Assembly: GCF_000725805.1 (NCBI RefSeq)
Contig: NZ_JOFT01000028.1
Coordinates: 171,806 to 235,805, forward strand
Direction: 5' to 3'
DNA length: 64,000 bases
Source of the DNA: Streptomyces xanthophaeus
GTDB taxonomy: Bacteria > Actinomycetota > Actinomycetes > Streptomycetales > Streptomycetaceae
Below, piece by piece: positions 51,806-60,652 of this stretch. Under the pieces are notes generated by a model. The model saw nothing but the letters and a program-made list of their open reading frames with translations, was not told the origin of the DNA and searched no databases. Position 1 is the stretch's first letter; each line of letters begins with the position of its first letter. A program made the translations under genes and the position numbers.

Positions 51806-53187
51806 TGCCCGTCCAGATCTTCCTGGCCTCCACCCTCTACGGAGCCGCCACCCTCGCGGCGGGCATCGACGCGGGCAGCTTCCCCCCGGCCGGCCGCCGC
51901 ATCCTGCTGACCAGCAACCACGCGGTCGCAGCCGAGATCACCCCCGGCCTCGCGGACATGCCCGGCTTCGCCGCCCTGCGCACCCGCTTCGACGAGGTCC
52001 TCGACTGGAACCGCGTCATCGAGCCGCTGCACCCCAGCACCTGGGCCCCGCGCGCCGAGGACGTCCCCCTGTGGGAACGGCAGCTGCGCACCCTGTGGGG
52101 CCTGGGCGAGGAACGCGTCGAGCTGATCGTGGAGTCCCTCCAGGTCCCGCCCGCCCAGACCCTGTGCCGGCTCTTCCCGGGCGCGGCGGTGGACGTCTAC
52201 GCCGACGGGCTGATGAGCTACGGGCCCACGCGCTTCCGCCTCGATCCCCAGCTGGGGATGCGGGTGCGGCGGGTCCTGCACCTGGACCTGGTGCCGGGGC
52301 TGGAACCGCTGCTGCTGACGGAGTTCGGCGTACGGGCGGAACTGGTGCCCTCCACCTCCTTCGCGAAGGTCCTCGCCGAACTGTCCGAGCTGTCCGAGCT
52401 GTCGGAGCACCCCGAAGACCCCGAACACGCCGAGCACGCCGAGCACCCCGAACCGTCCGGCTCCCCCGCCCCCGCCCTGCTCCTCGGGCAGTACCTCTCC
52501 GCACTGGACCTGATGACCGCGGCCGAGGAGGAGGAGCTCCACGGGGAGATGGTCCGCGGCGCCCACGCCCTCGGCCACCGCCACCTCGTCTTCAAACCGC
52601 ACCCCTCCGCCCCGGCCGCCTACTGCGGCCGGGCCCAGGCCGAGGCCGCGCGCCTCGGTGTCCGGCTGACCGTGGCGGACTCACCGGTGCTGGCCGAGAC
52701 GCTCTACCAGCGGCTGCGCCCGGCGCTGGTCGTCGGCTGCTTCTCCACGGGGCTGCTCACCGCCGCCACCCTGTACGGCCTCCCGGTGGCCCGCACCGGG
52801 ACGGACACGGTCCTGGCCCGGCTGGCCCCGTACCCGAACAGCAACCGCGTCCCGCTCACGGTCGTGGACGCCCTGCTGCCCGACCTCGCGGACCCCGCGG
52901 CGGTCCGCTCCTGGAGCACCCCGGACCGCGGGCGGGTCCAGGAGGAGCTCGCCGGGCTGCTGACCGCGGTCGGCTTCACGATGCAGCCGCGGATCCTGTC
53001 CGCACACCGGCCCGCGGCCGAGGCCTACCTGGCGGAACACCTGACCGCCCGCACCTGGCGCTACTTCACCCGCCGCCGGCTGACCGCCCTGGGCCTCCCG
53101 GGCGGCATCCCGGCCCGGCTGTCCTTCCTGCCCCGGAGCCCGGCCGTACGGCGCGCCGTCCGGCGGCTGCGCCGGGCGGTCAGCTGA
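51805..53187 (+). CDS. Polysialyltransferase-family protein (wall polymer)
   Basis: A 460-residue protein of the alpha-2,8-polysialyltransferase family (PF07388-type) by its N-terminal MPVQIFLASTLYGAATLAAGIDAG, VESLQVPPAQTLCRLFPGAAVDVYADGLMSYGP, the donor-binding HLVFKPHPSAP (HP motif) and VGCFSTGLLTAATLYGLP (SS/T motif). The acidic ELSELSEHPEDPEHAEHAE is a spacer. It overlaps the GT2 stop by one base, so translation is coupled, and its tail overlaps the opposing LysE-type gene by eight bases. It likely polymerises Kdn or sialic acid. Confidence 0.86.
   Translation: MPVQIFLASTLYGAATLAAGIDAGSFPPAGRRILLTSNHAVAAEITPGLADMPGFAALRTRFDEVLDWNRVIEPLHPSTWAPRAEDVPLWERQLRTLWGLGEERVELIVESLQVPPAQTLCRLFPGAAVDVYADGLMSYGPTRFRLDPQLGMRVRRVLHLDLVPGLEPLLLTEFGVRAELVPSTSFAKVLAELSELSELSEHPEDPEHAEHAEHPEPSGSPAPALLLGQYLSALDLMTAAEEEELHGEMVRGAHALGHRHLVFKPHPSAPAAYCGRAQAEAARLGVRLTVADSPVLAETLYQRLRPALVVGCFSTGLLTAATLYGLPVARTGTDTVLARLAPYPNSNRVPLTVVDALLPDLADPAAVRSWSTPDRGRVQEELAGLLTAVGFTMQPRILSAHRPAAEAYLAEHLTARTWRYFTRRRLTALGLPGGIPARLSFLPRSPAVRRAVRRLRRAVS
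52376..52453 (+). repeat. Nine-base repeats in the polysialyltransferase-family gene
   Basis: Tandem near-copies of CTGTCCGAG, then of CACGCCGAG and related units, coding an ELSELSEHPEDPEHAEH spacer. Their divisibility by three means length variants keep the frame. Confidence 0.8.
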
Positions 53188-53839
53188 CGGCGAGCTTGGC
53201 CGCGAAGCCGAGGAACAGCACCCCCGCCGCCGAGGTGGCCCCGGCCGACAGGCGCCTGCGGCGGCGGAACGCGGCGGACAGCCGGGTGCCGCCGAAGATC
53301 AGCACGGTCAGGTAGAGGAAGCTGCCGATCTGCAGCAGCCCGCCCAGCACCAGGAAGGACAGCGCGGGATAGGCGTAGCCCGGGTCCACGAACTGTACGA
53401 AGAAGGACATCAGGAAGAGGATGGCCTTCGGGTTGAACAGGCTGATCAGCAGCGCCCGCCGGTACGGCCGCTCGCGCTCGCCCTCGTCCGGGCCGCCGGC
53501 CTCGACGGCAGCGGCCACCTCGGCCCGCGCCAGGTGCGAGCGCCACAGCGACCAGGCGCCGCGCAGCATCCCGAAGGCCAGCCAGGTCAGGTAGCCCGCG
53601 CCGAGCAGCTTGACGATGCCGAACAGCAGCGGGCTGGTCTGCAGCAGCGAGGCCGCGCCGGCCGCGGCGAGCGCCATCAGCACGGCGTCGCCGGTCCACA
53701 CCCCGGCGGCGGCCTTGTATCCGGTACGCACGCCGCGGCGGGCGGCCACGGACAGCACGTACAGCGAGTTCGGCCCCGGCAGCAGAATGATCAGCACCAG
53801 GCCGGCGAGGTAGGTCGGAAGATCTGTCACACCCAGCAT
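53180..53839 (-). CDS. LysE-family amino acid exporter
   Basis: A 219-residue exporter with six helices of the RhtB/LeuE type. The signature LVLIILLPGPNSLYVLSVAARRGVRTGYKAA is at residues 13-43; helices 3-6 include LLFGIVKLLGAGYLTWLAFGML and LLISLFNPKAILFLMSFFVQFV. The substrate (leucine, threonine or a related amino acid) cannot be told from sequence. The start ATG 53839 lacks a ribosome site. Confidence 0.9.
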   Translation of the reverse strand: MLGVTDLPTYLAGLVLIILLPGPNSLYVLSVAARRGVRTGYKAAAGVWTGDAVLMALAAAGAASLLQTSPLLFGIVKLLGAGYLTWLAFGMLRGAWSLWRSHLARAEVAAAVEAGGPDEGERERPYRRALLISLFNPKAILFLMSFFVQFVDPGYAYPALSFLVLGGLLQIGSFLYLTVLIFGGTRLSAAFRRRRRLSAGATSAAGVLFLGFAAKLAVS

Positions 53840-53882
53840 GTGCAGGAGTGTGACAACTTTTGCACCTGTCACGCCAGTGGTT

Positions 53883-55463
53883 TCACCATGTGGAATCGGC
53901 GGGCACGTACGTCCCCCACACCTCCCGCAGCGCCCCGCACACCTCCCCCACCGTGGCCCGGGCCCGCAGCGCCTCCTTCATCGGGTACAGCACGTTCTGC
54001 GTGCCCGCGGCCGCCTCCCGCAGCGCGGCCAGCGCCGAGGCCACCGCCGCCCCGTCCCGCTCCGCCCGCAGCCGGGCCAGCGCCGCGCACTGGCGCGCCT
54101 CGATCTGCGGGTCCACGCGCAGCGGCTCGTACGGCTCCTCCTGCTCCAGCGCGAACCGGTTGACGCCGACCACCACCCGCTGCCCGCTCTCGGTCTCCTG
54201 CGCGATGCGGTAGGCGTTGCGCTCGATCTCGCCCTTCTGGAAACCGGCCTCGATCGCGGCCACCGCCCCGCCCAGGTCCTCGACCCGCCGCATCAGGGCG
54301 AGGACCTGCTCCTCCAGGTCGTCCGTCATCCGCTCCACCGCGTAGGACCCCGCGAAGGGGTCCACGGTGTGCGGCACGTCCGTCTCGTGGGCGAGGACCT
54401 GCTGGGTGCGCAGCGCGAGCCGGGCCGACTTCTCCGTCGGCAGGGCGATCGCCTCGTCGAAGGAGTTGGTGTGCAGCGACTGCGTGCCGCCGAGCACGGC
54501 GGCCAGGGCCTGCACCGCCACCCGTACGAGATTCAGCTCGGGCTGCTGCGCGGTCAGCTGGACCCCGGCGGTCTGGGTGTGGAAGCGCAGCATCAGCGAC
54601 TTCGGGTCCCGCGCCCCGAACTCCTCGCGCATGACGCGGGCCCAGATCCGCCGGGCCGCCCGGAATTTCGCGACCTCCTCCAGAAGGGTGGTGCGGGCGA
54701 CGAAGAAGAAGGACAGCCGGGGGGCGAACTCGTCGACGGCCATCCCGGCGGCCAGCGCCGTACGGACGTAGGCGACGGCGTCGGCGAGGGTGAAGGCGAC
54801 CTCCTGCGCGGGCGAGGCCCCGGCTTCGGCCATGTGGTAGCCGGAGATGGAGATGGTGTTCCACTTCGGCATCTCGGCCCGGCAGTACCCGAAGGTGTCG
54901 GCCGTCAGCCGCAGGGAGGGGCCGGGCGGGAAGATGTAGGTGCCGCGGGCGATGTACTCCTTCAGCACGTCGTTCTGGACGGTGCCCGTCAGCTGCGCGC
55001 CCGTGATGCCCTGTTCCTCCGCCACCAGTTGGTAGAGCAGCAGGAGCAGGGCGGCGGGCGCGTTGATGGTCATCGAGGTGGAGACCCGGTCGAGCGGGAT
55101 GCCGTCGAACAGGGTGCGCATGTCGTCGACCGAGTCGACGGCGACCCCGACCTTGCCCACCTCCCCGTGTGCGAGGGGGGCGTCGGAGTCGTGCCCCATC
55201 TGGGTGGGCAGGTCGAAGGCCACCGACAGTCCGGTGCCGCCGCCCGCGATGAGCTGCCGGTAGCGCGCGTTGGACTCGGCGGCCGTACCGAAGCCGGCGT
55301 ACTGCCGCATCGTCCAGGGCCGTCCGGTGTACATGGTGGGATAAATCCCCCTCGTGTACGGGAAGTCACCGGGCTCCCCGAGGGCGGCGGCCGGGTCCCA
55401 CCCCGTCAGGTCGCCCGGTCCGTAGACGGGTTCGATCGGGATTCCGCTCTCGGTACGTGCCAT
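53883..55463 (-). CDS. Methylmalonyl-CoA mutase-type acyl-CoA mutase, large subunit
   Basis: A 526-residue catalytic TIM-barrel subunit of a B12-dependent acyl-CoA mutase. Motifs: [66 protein letters not shown], and [21 protein letters not shown]. The tyrosine in MRQYAG and the arginine in YVRTA agree with methylmalonyl-CoA mutases rather than 2-hydroxyisobutyryl mutases (which have Ile and Gln there). The B12-binding domain is absent and no small-subunit gene is nearby, so the partner must come from elsewhere. ATG 55463 is used. Confidence 0.9.
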   Translation of the reverse strand: MARTESGIPIEPVYGPGDLTGWDPAAALGEPGDFPYTRGIYPTMYTGRPWTMRQYAGFGTAAESNARYRQLIAGGGTGLSVAFDLPTQMGHDSDAPLAHGEVGKVGVAVDSVDDMRTLFDGIPLDRVSTSMTINAPAALLLLLYQLVAEEQGITGAQLTGTVQNDVLKEYIARGTYIFPPGPSLRLTADTFGYCRAEMPKWNTISISGYHMAEAGASPAQEVAFTLADAVAYVRTALAAGMAVDEFAPRLSFFFVARTTLLEEVAKFRAARRIWARVMREEFGARDPKSLMLRFHTQTAGVQLTAQQPELNLVRVAVQALAAVLGGTQSLHTNSFDEAIALPTEKSARLALRTQQVLAHETDVPHTVDPFAGSYAVERMTDDLEEQVLALMRRVEDLGGAVAAIEAGFQKGEIERNAYRIAQETESGQRVVVGVNRFALEQEEPYEPLRVDPQIEARQCAALARLRAERDGAAVASALAALREAAAGTQNVLYPMKEALRARATVGEVCGALREVWGTYVPADSTW

Positions 55464-55623
55464 CGACCAGTCCTCCACGGGGCGCCGGGGCTGCTGCCGC
55501 CGTCTGTGCGCAAGGCTGCGGACGGCTCCTGGTCACAATGGCGCAACATCCGGGAACAGCGTGCAACTGTCCACGCGCGTCAGGCATCACCTAGTTACAC
55601 GACGTAGAAACCGGGGGACTGCA

Positions 55624-56526
55624 ATGCACCGCAAGAGAGTCATGATCCGCACGCTCGGAGTGGCCACCGCCGTCGCACTCGCTGCGACCGCCTGCGGGCC
55701 GCAGAAGGCGGAGTCCACCGGCTCCGCATCCTCTGCCCCGTCCTCGCCCACGGCGGGTGCCTCCCCCGAGACCTCCACCGACAACAAGCCGGCCGAGAAC
55801 TCGGCGACGCCGTCGCAGTCCCCCTCCGCGTCGGCGTCCCCGTCGGACAAGGCCTCGCCCTCACCCTCGTCCTCGTCCTCGGCGTCCCCGGCCGTCAAGC
55901 CGATCATGGCGAACGGCGACGACAGCGACCAGGTCCGCGAGCTCCAGGCGCGGCTGCGCCAGCTGAAGCTGATGAGCGTCGCGCCGACCGGTTTCTACGG
56001 CTCCAAGACGACCGCCGCCGTCAAGACCTTCCAGTCGAAGAACGGCCTGACCGCGACCGGCTCGGTCGACAAGGCCACCTGGGAGAAGATCGAGGGCGCC
56101 ACGAAGAAGCCCACCCCGCAGGAGCTGAACCCGCCGACCGTCAACGAGCCGGACGCCCCGGACCCGAACTGCATGCAGGGCCGGGTCATGTGCATCAGCA
56201 AGGAGAGCCGCACCCTCGCCTGGATGATCGACGGCAAGGTCATCTCGACGATGGACGTGCGCTTCGGCTCGGAGAACACCCCGACCCGCGAGGGCGTCTT
56301 CAACGTCGGCTGGAAGGCCAAGGACTGGACGTCGACGATCTACCACACGCCGATGCCGTACTCGATGTTCTTCAGCGGCGGCCAGGCGGTGCACTACTCG
56401 GCGGACTTCGCGGCCCGCGGCTACAACGGCGCCTCGCACGGCTGCGTGAACGTCCGGGACAAGGGCAAGCTGTCGGCGCTGTTCGACCAGGTGAAGGTCG
56501 GCGACAAGGTCGTCGTCTACTGGTGA
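55624..56526 (+). CDS. L,D-transpeptidase, lipoprotein
   Basis: A 300-residue wall cross-linking enzyme. The lipobox LAATACGP gives lipidated Cys22; a Ser/Pro/Ala-rich linker leads to a peptidoglycan-binding domain (VRELQARLRQLKLMSVAPTG...TATGSVDKATWEKI, about 105-160) and a YkuD domain. The active site is VHYSADFAARGYNGASHGCVNV with His, His and Cys. The start ATG 55624 follows GGGGGACTGC. It makes 3-3 peptidoglycan cross-links. It resembles the enzyme at 34788 in fold, but has a complete SHGC motif and is lipidated. Confidence 0.93.
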   Translation: MHRKRVMIRTLGVATAVALAATACGPQKAESTGSASSAPSSPTAGASPETSTDNKPAENSATPSQSPSASASPSDKASPSPSSSSSASPAVKPIMANGDDSDQVRELQARLRQLKLMSVAPTGFYGSKTTAAVKTFQSKNGLTATGSVDKATWEKIEGATKKPTPQELNPPTVNEPDAPDPNCMQGRVMCISKESRTLAWMIDGKVISTMDVRFGSENTPTREGVFNVGWKAKDWTSTIYHTPMPYSMFFSGGQAVHYSADFAARGYNGASHGCVNVRDKGKLSALFDQVKVGDKVVVYW

Positions 56527-56556
56527 CCGGTGCATCACGGTCCCGACGGAAGTGAG

Positions 56557-56597
56557 TGGCGCGGGCAGGGCCGGGGGAACGTGCCCCGCCCGCGCCA
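56557..56597. terminator. Terminator after the L,D-transpeptidase gene
   Basis: Ten-base stem TGGCGCGGGC with its complement plus an inner GGG/CCC, 31 bases past the stop of the transpeptidase gene. The region to 56797 shows no further gene. Confidence 0.75.
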
Positions 56598-56797
56598 GTT
56601 GCGCAGAGCCCAGGGGTACGGGGGGAACCCCGGCTCATGCGCAGCCGATGACCAGTCGGCTCGATAGGTACTGCGCCACGGGTTCGAAAAGTGTTACAGG
56701 CAGGTGAGCGGCCGGATCGGCGTGCGTTCCGCAGACGGCTCCGCGGGTGACGCACAGGTGTCCGCACTGGTGTCCGCGCAGGTGGCGGGCGCGCGGA

Positions 56798-57865
56798 TCA
56801 GCGTCGGCCGAGGAGTCCCGTGGAGCCGCCCGGCTGCGCGGGGGTCAGCGTCGGCGCCCTCAGCACGTCGCCGTCGCCCGCCCCGGAGCCGCCCTCGCCC
56901 GGCGCGCCCTCACGGGTGCCGCCCTTGGCGCCCCCGTCCAGCAGCGACTCGCAGTACCGCGGGATCCGCGCCGCACCGCTGGCCAGGCGCGCGAGCCGGT
57001 CCCGGCGGTCGTCGCTCAGGCGGCCCGCCCGGTAGTCCTTGCACAGGTCCAGGTTCCGCAGGCGGGTCTCCCAGTCGCCGTTGCGGTCCTTGCCGGTGCC
57101 GTCGCCGGTGATCCCCTCCTTGTCGGGGTCCCGGCCGTCCCGGTCCCTGGTGTCCCGGCCGTCCTTGCCGTCGCCGCCGGTCAGGCCGCCCTGGGCGTCC
57201 TTGCCCGACCCGCCGGTGGCGGGCGCGCCGGAGGAGGCGCCGCCGACGCCGAGGTCCGGGCCCGCGGACGTACGGCCGTCCGCGCCGGGGGTCTGCGGCC
57301 CGCCGGAGGTGCGCGGGGAGGCCTCGCCGTCCCGCAGCGGGGAGGGCAGCAGGTTCGGGCTGAGGGTCGGGTCCTGGCTGTCGGAGGGCGCCGGGTCCCC
57401 GTCCACACTGACGGAGGTCGCGGGTCCGGGACCCGCGTCGTCGTGCCGGGTCCGGTCCAGCAGACCGGCCCCCACCGCGGCGGCCAGCCCGCCGACCGCG
57501 ACGCTCGCCAGCGCCGCCGCCAGACCGAACCGGACGGAGCGGCGCCCGCGGGGCACGGACGGGAGGACGGCGCGGCCGAGGTCCACCAGGGGCACCTCGT
57601 GGCCCGACGCCACGCCCGGGCTCCCCGCGGCCGGGGCGGCCGGCCCGCGCGCGGCACGGAAGGCGGCCAGCGCGGCGGCCTCACCGGGCAGCTGCGCACC
57701 GGCGGACGGCGGCGGCTCGGCCAGGGAATCGAGGGCGGCTCGCAGCCGGGCGGCACGGGCCTGCGCCCGGGGATCGGCGGCCGGGCCCACAGGTTCCACC
57801 GGCTCTCCGCGCAGCAGTCGGTCCACCGCGGCTTCGTCCAGCCACCTGTTGCGCTCGTCGGCCAT
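56798..57865 (-). CDS. Membrane protein encoded with ECF sigma factor (possible anti-sigma)
   Basis: A 355-residue protein with a cytoplasmic N-tail (MADERNRWLDEAAVDRLLRGEP), one helix at about 112-132 (GLAAALASVAVGGLAAAVGAGL) and a low-complexity external domain rich in Gly, Asp, Pro and Arg, ending with LCKDYRAGRLSDDRRDRLARLASGAARIPRYCESLL, where two Cys residues may pair. Its start overlaps the sigma stop by one base, so they are co-expressed. The topology fits an anti-sigma factor, although the N-terminus has no zinc-binding HxxxCxxC motif. Role is inferred. Confidence 0.82.
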   Translation of the reverse strand: MADERNRWLDEAAVDRLLRGEPVEPVGPAADPRAQARAARLRAALDSLAEPPPSAGAQLPGEAAALAAFRAARGPAAPAAGSPGVASGHEVPLVDLGRAVLPSVPRGRRSVRFGLAAALASVAVGGLAAAVGAGLLDRTRHDDAGPGPATSVSVDGDPAPSDSQDPTLSPNLLPSPLRDGEASPRTSGGPQTPGADGRTSAGPDLGVGGASSGAPATGGSGKDAQGGLTGGDGKDGRDTRDRDGRDPDKEGITGDGTGKDRNGDWETRLRNLDLCKDYRAGRLSDDRRDRLARLASGAARIPRYCESLLDGGAKGGTREGAPGEGGSGAGDGDVLRAPTLTPAQPGGSTGLLGRR

Positions 57866-58635
57866 CACATGTCCTTCTGCGTCCGCCAACGTGAATGCGT
57901 CACACCGGTTTGTTCTACGAGGCCCCCGCCACGGCCACGCTGCGCGGGTACGGCGTCGAGATCCCTCCCGCCCCCGCCGTCCCGTGCCGGGCCACCGGCA
58001 TTATTGCCGACCGGAGCATCCCCTTCCGAGCCCGGGCCGCAGCCCGGCTCGAAATCGCCCCTCACATCCTGAGTGTCCAGCAGCTCAGCAAGCCTCTTCA
58101 GCCCCCGGTGCGCGGCGGTCCGTACCGCGCCGGGGCGCTTGCCCAGGGTCTCGGCCGCACTCTTGGCGTCGAGCCCGACCACGACCCGCAGGACGACGGC
58201 CTCCGCCTGGTCCTGGGGGAGCTGGGCGATCAGCGCCATGGTCACACCGGTGGCGAGCGACTCCATGGCCTCGCCCGCGGTGTCGCAGTCGGCGGCCCGG
58301 CCAGTGAGCTCCGTCTCGTCGCCGCCTATGGCGGGGCGGCGGCCGCGCATGCGGATGTGGTCGAGGGCGCGGTTGCGGGCGATGCGGGCGGCCCAGCCGC
58401 GGAAGCGGTCGGCGTCGCCGGTGAAGGAGTCCAGGTCGCGGGCGATCTGCAGCCAGGCCTCGGAGGCAACGTCCTCCGCGTCGCCGTCCCCGACGAGCGT
58501 GCGTACGTATCCGAGCAGGCGCGGGTGCACGGCGCGGTACACAGTCCGGAACGCGTCCTCGTCGCCGTCCTGTGCCGCGAGCACCGCGGCGGTCAGCTCC
58601 GCGTCGTCCCCCAGCAAAGTCCCCAACCCGTTCAC
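57865..58635 (-). CDS. ECF sigma factor (SigE-like)
   Basis: A 256-residue ECF sigma factor. Region 2 is FRTVYRAVHPRLLGYVRTLVGDGDAEDVASEAWLQIARDL and the following -10 contact ARIARNRALDHIRMRGRRP; region 4 has ALIAQLPQDQAEAVVLRVVVGLDAKSAAETLGKRPGAVRTAAHRG. The C-terminal tail is glycine-rich. GTG 58635 (VNGLGTLLGDD) is preferred over TTG 58656. It starts a two-gene operon with the membrane protein at 56798. The 349-base upstream region has a palindrome. Confidence 0.9.
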   Translation of the reverse strand: MNGLGTLLGDDAELTAAVLAAQDGDEDAFRTVYRAVHPRLLGYVRTLVGDGDAEDVASEAWLQIARDLDSFTGDADRFRGWAARIARNRALDHIRMRGRRPAIGGDETELTGRAADCDTAGEAMESLATGVTMALIAQLPQDQAEAVVLRVVVGLDAKSAAETLGKRPGAVRTAAHRGLKRLAELLDTQDVRGDFEPGCGPGSEGDAPVGNNAGGPARDGGGGRDLDAVPAQRGRGGGLVEQTGVTHSRWRTQKDM

Positions 58636-58984
58636 TGTCCTGTACGTGTGGCGCAAATCAGCACGTTACGGCTTTCAAGCACCTCTCGTCCACGAGTTGT
58701 ACAACGAGCAACCAACCCTGCGCGGAGCGAGGTGTGACACAAAACGCACTTGCGGCGCTGACAGGGGTACGGGCTTGTCGCACGAGTCCGTGACGGATGG
58801 CGACCGGGGCCTCTCCTGTGGGGGGTGGCGGCCTCGGTCGTCCTCCCCTGCTCGCCGCTTCGGGCAGTGCTCACGTCATCCTTTCGGCTCACTTCCGGGT
58901 GAAATCCTCAAATGGGTACGACACTCCCCACCCCGCGTCGATAGCGTGGCGGGACACCCGCGCCACGCCCCGAGGAGCCCTCCG
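58636..58984. other. 349-base intergenic region between ECF sigma and OHCU decarboxylase-like genes
   Basis: Divergent region. A perfect palindrome GTTGTACAAC lies at 58696-58705, and the stretch 58640-58760 is A/T-richer than its surroundings, as expected for promoters of the sigma operon. I see no gene, tRNA or riboswitch. Confidence 0.55.
58696..58705. repeat. Palindrome GTTGTACAAC upstream of the ECF sigma gene
   Basis: Perfect 10-base inverted repeat with flanking GA bases, 61 bases before the sigma start at 58635. A candidate regulator site. Confidence 0.4.
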
Positions 58985-59608
58985 CTGTCCAGCCACCTTC
59001 CGGCACAGGCCACCGGGTGCACCTCCCCGGGGGCCGCCCCTCCCGGACCGCGTCCAGGGGAGAAGTCCAGGGGCCGCTCCGACCCTTCACACGGCTCCGG
59101 GCTGGCACGGTTCAACACCCTGTCCCCCGAAGCCGCCCACGCGGTCCTGCTGCACTGCTGCGGAAGCAGGCGCTGGGCCCACCGGATGGCCACCCACCGC
59201 CCTTACCCCGATTCCGGCTCGCTGCTCGCCGCCGCGGACGAGGCCTCGTACGACCTCTCCCAGGCGGACCTGACCGAGGCCCTGGCCTCGGAGTGCCCGG
59301 AGGAACTGGGGCACGGAGCACCGTACGCCGCCCTGCTGGCCCTCGACGCCGCCCATGCGGAGTACGAGCGCAAATTCGGCCACGCCTTCGTCATCTGCCT
59401 CGACGGCCACCCCCCGGAGGAGCAGGCCGACCAGCTGCTGGCCGCGATCCGGCGCCGGATGGGCCACGAGGAGGACGAGGAACGCTCGATCTCCGCGGAC
59501 GAGCTCCGCCGCGTCGCCCAGGCCCGGCTCCTGGACCTGACACGCTGGCTGACCTCAGCCGATGGGCTATCTGCTACGGAAATCGGGCTATACGCCCCTG
59601 TGGGATAG
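58985..59608 (+). CDS. OHCU-decarboxylase-like protein with CTG start
   Basis: A 207-residue protein of the 2-oxo-4-hydroxy-4-carboxy-5-ureidoimidazoline decarboxylase fold (ureide pathway, after urate oxidation). The domain begins LARFNTLSPEAAHAVLLHCCGSRRWAHRMATHRPYPD and continues LLAAADEASYDLSQADLTEAL, YERKFGHAFVICLDGHPPEEQ and RVAQARLLDLTRWL. The catalytic His of ETHP/ PEL-type motif is not obvious. GAGGAG at 58972-58977 lies seven bases before CTG 58985; the only other upstream start in frame is GTG 58946. No other urate genes are adjacent. Confidence 0.8.
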   Translation: MSSHLPAQATGCTSPGAAPPGPRPGEKSRGRSDPSHGSGLARFNTLSPEAAHAVLLHCCGSRRWAHRMATHRPYPDSGSLLAAADEASYDLSQADLTEALASECPEELGHGAPYAALLALDAAHAEYERKFGHAFVICLDGHPPEEQADQLLAAIRRRMGHEEDEERSISADELRRVAQARLLDLTRWLTSADGLSATEIGLYAPVG

Positions 59609-59760
59609 TCCGTACGTGCCTGTTTGATCACACCGAAGACCCCCGCGCGAAGGAACCGACAAAGCGTCGCTACGATGTCCGGGGCCGGAGGACCGTACCC
59701 GGCCGGGCCCGACCGACAACGAAGCCGGCTGGCCCCCGCCCCGCTTCCGGAGGGTTTTCC

Positions 59761-60141
59761 GTGCCGGCTGGAACGTTGTACCGCGGCCGGGAAGGAATGT
59801 GGTCCTGGGTGGCTCATCGAGTCACCGGCGTCCTCATTTTCTTCTTCCTGTTCGTACACGTCCTCGACACCGCTCTCGTCCGCGTCTCCCCCGAGGCGTA
59901 CGACGATGTCGTGGCTACCTACAAGACTCCGATCGTCGCGCTGCTGGAGTACGGCCTCGTCGCCGCAATCCTGTTCCACGCGCTCAACGGTCTCCGTGTC
60001 ATCGCCGTGGACTTCTGGTCCAAGGGCCCGCGCTACCAGAAGCAGATGCTCTGGACCGTCGTGGGCATCTGGAGCGTGCTGATGTTGGGGGCCCTGTACC
60101 CCGTACTCGGCCACGCCTACCTCGAACTCTTCGGGAAGTGA
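59761..60141 (+). CDS. sdhC: Succinate dehydrogenase cytochrome b subunit (SdhC)
   Basis: Membrane anchor of respiratory complex II, 126 residues with three helices (VTGVLIFFFLFVHVLDTALV, LLEYGLVAAILFHALNGLRVI, MLWTVVGIWSVLMLGALYPVL). The haem ligand histidine is in LFHALNGLRVI. GGAGGG six bases before GTG 59761 fixes the start. It is the first gene of sdhCDAB; SdhC carries electrons to quinone with SdhD. Confidence 0.92.
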   Translation: MPAGTLYRGREGMWSWVAHRVTGVLIFFFLFVHVLDTALVRVSPEAYDDVVATYKTPIVALLEYGLVAAILFHALNGLRVIAVDFWSKGPRYQKQMLWTVVGIWSVLMLGALYPVLGHAYLELFGK

Positions 60142-60146
60142 CACGC

Positions 60147-60629
60147 ATGTCTTCTGACACTTCTTTCGAAAAGGGCATCGGTGACGTAGAGGGCGTGTCC
60201 CTCTACGACGCCGACAACCCCGCCCCGTACATCGAGGCCCCGCGCAAGCGCACCAGCAAGACCCCTCGCTCGACGCGCGGCAACTTCGAGATGGCCGCAT
60301 GGCTCTTCATGCGCCTCTCGGGCATCGTGCTCGTCGTCCTCGTCATCGGCCACCTGCTGATCCAGCTGGTGCTCGACGGCGGCGTCTCCAAGATCGGCTT
60401 CGCCTTCGTGGCGGGCCGCTGGGCCTCCCCGTTCTGGCAGGGCTGGGACCTGCTGATGCTGTGGCTGGCCATGCTGCACGGCGCGAACGGTCTGCGTACC
60501 GTCATCAACGACTACGCGGAGCGCGCCAACACGCGGCTGTGGCTGAAGGGCCTGCTCTACACCGCCACGGTGTTCACCATCCTTCTGGGCACGCTGGTGA
60601 TCTTCACCTTCGACCCGAACATCCGCTAG
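60147..60629 (+). CDS. sdhD: Succinate dehydrogenase membrane anchor subunit (SdhD)
   Basis: A 160-residue subunit with a polar N-tail (about 45 residues) and three helices (LFMRLSGIVLVVLVIGHLLIQLVL, WDLLMLWLAMLHGANGLRTVI, YTATVFTILLGTLVIFTF). The HGANGLRTV segment is the family signature, and histidines in helices one and two can bind haem b. The ATG at 60147 is five bases after the sdhC stop. Confidence 0.92.
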   Translation: MSSDTSFEKGIGDVEGVSLYDADNPAPYIEAPRKRTSKTPRSTRGNFEMAAWLFMRLSGIVLVVLVIGHLLIQLVLDGGVSKIGFAFVAGRWASPFWQGWDLLMLWLAMLHGANGLRTVINDYAERANTRLWLKGLLYTATVFTILLGTLVIFTFDPNIR

Positions 60630-60652
60630 GCAACGGGGCTGAGGCGAAACCA

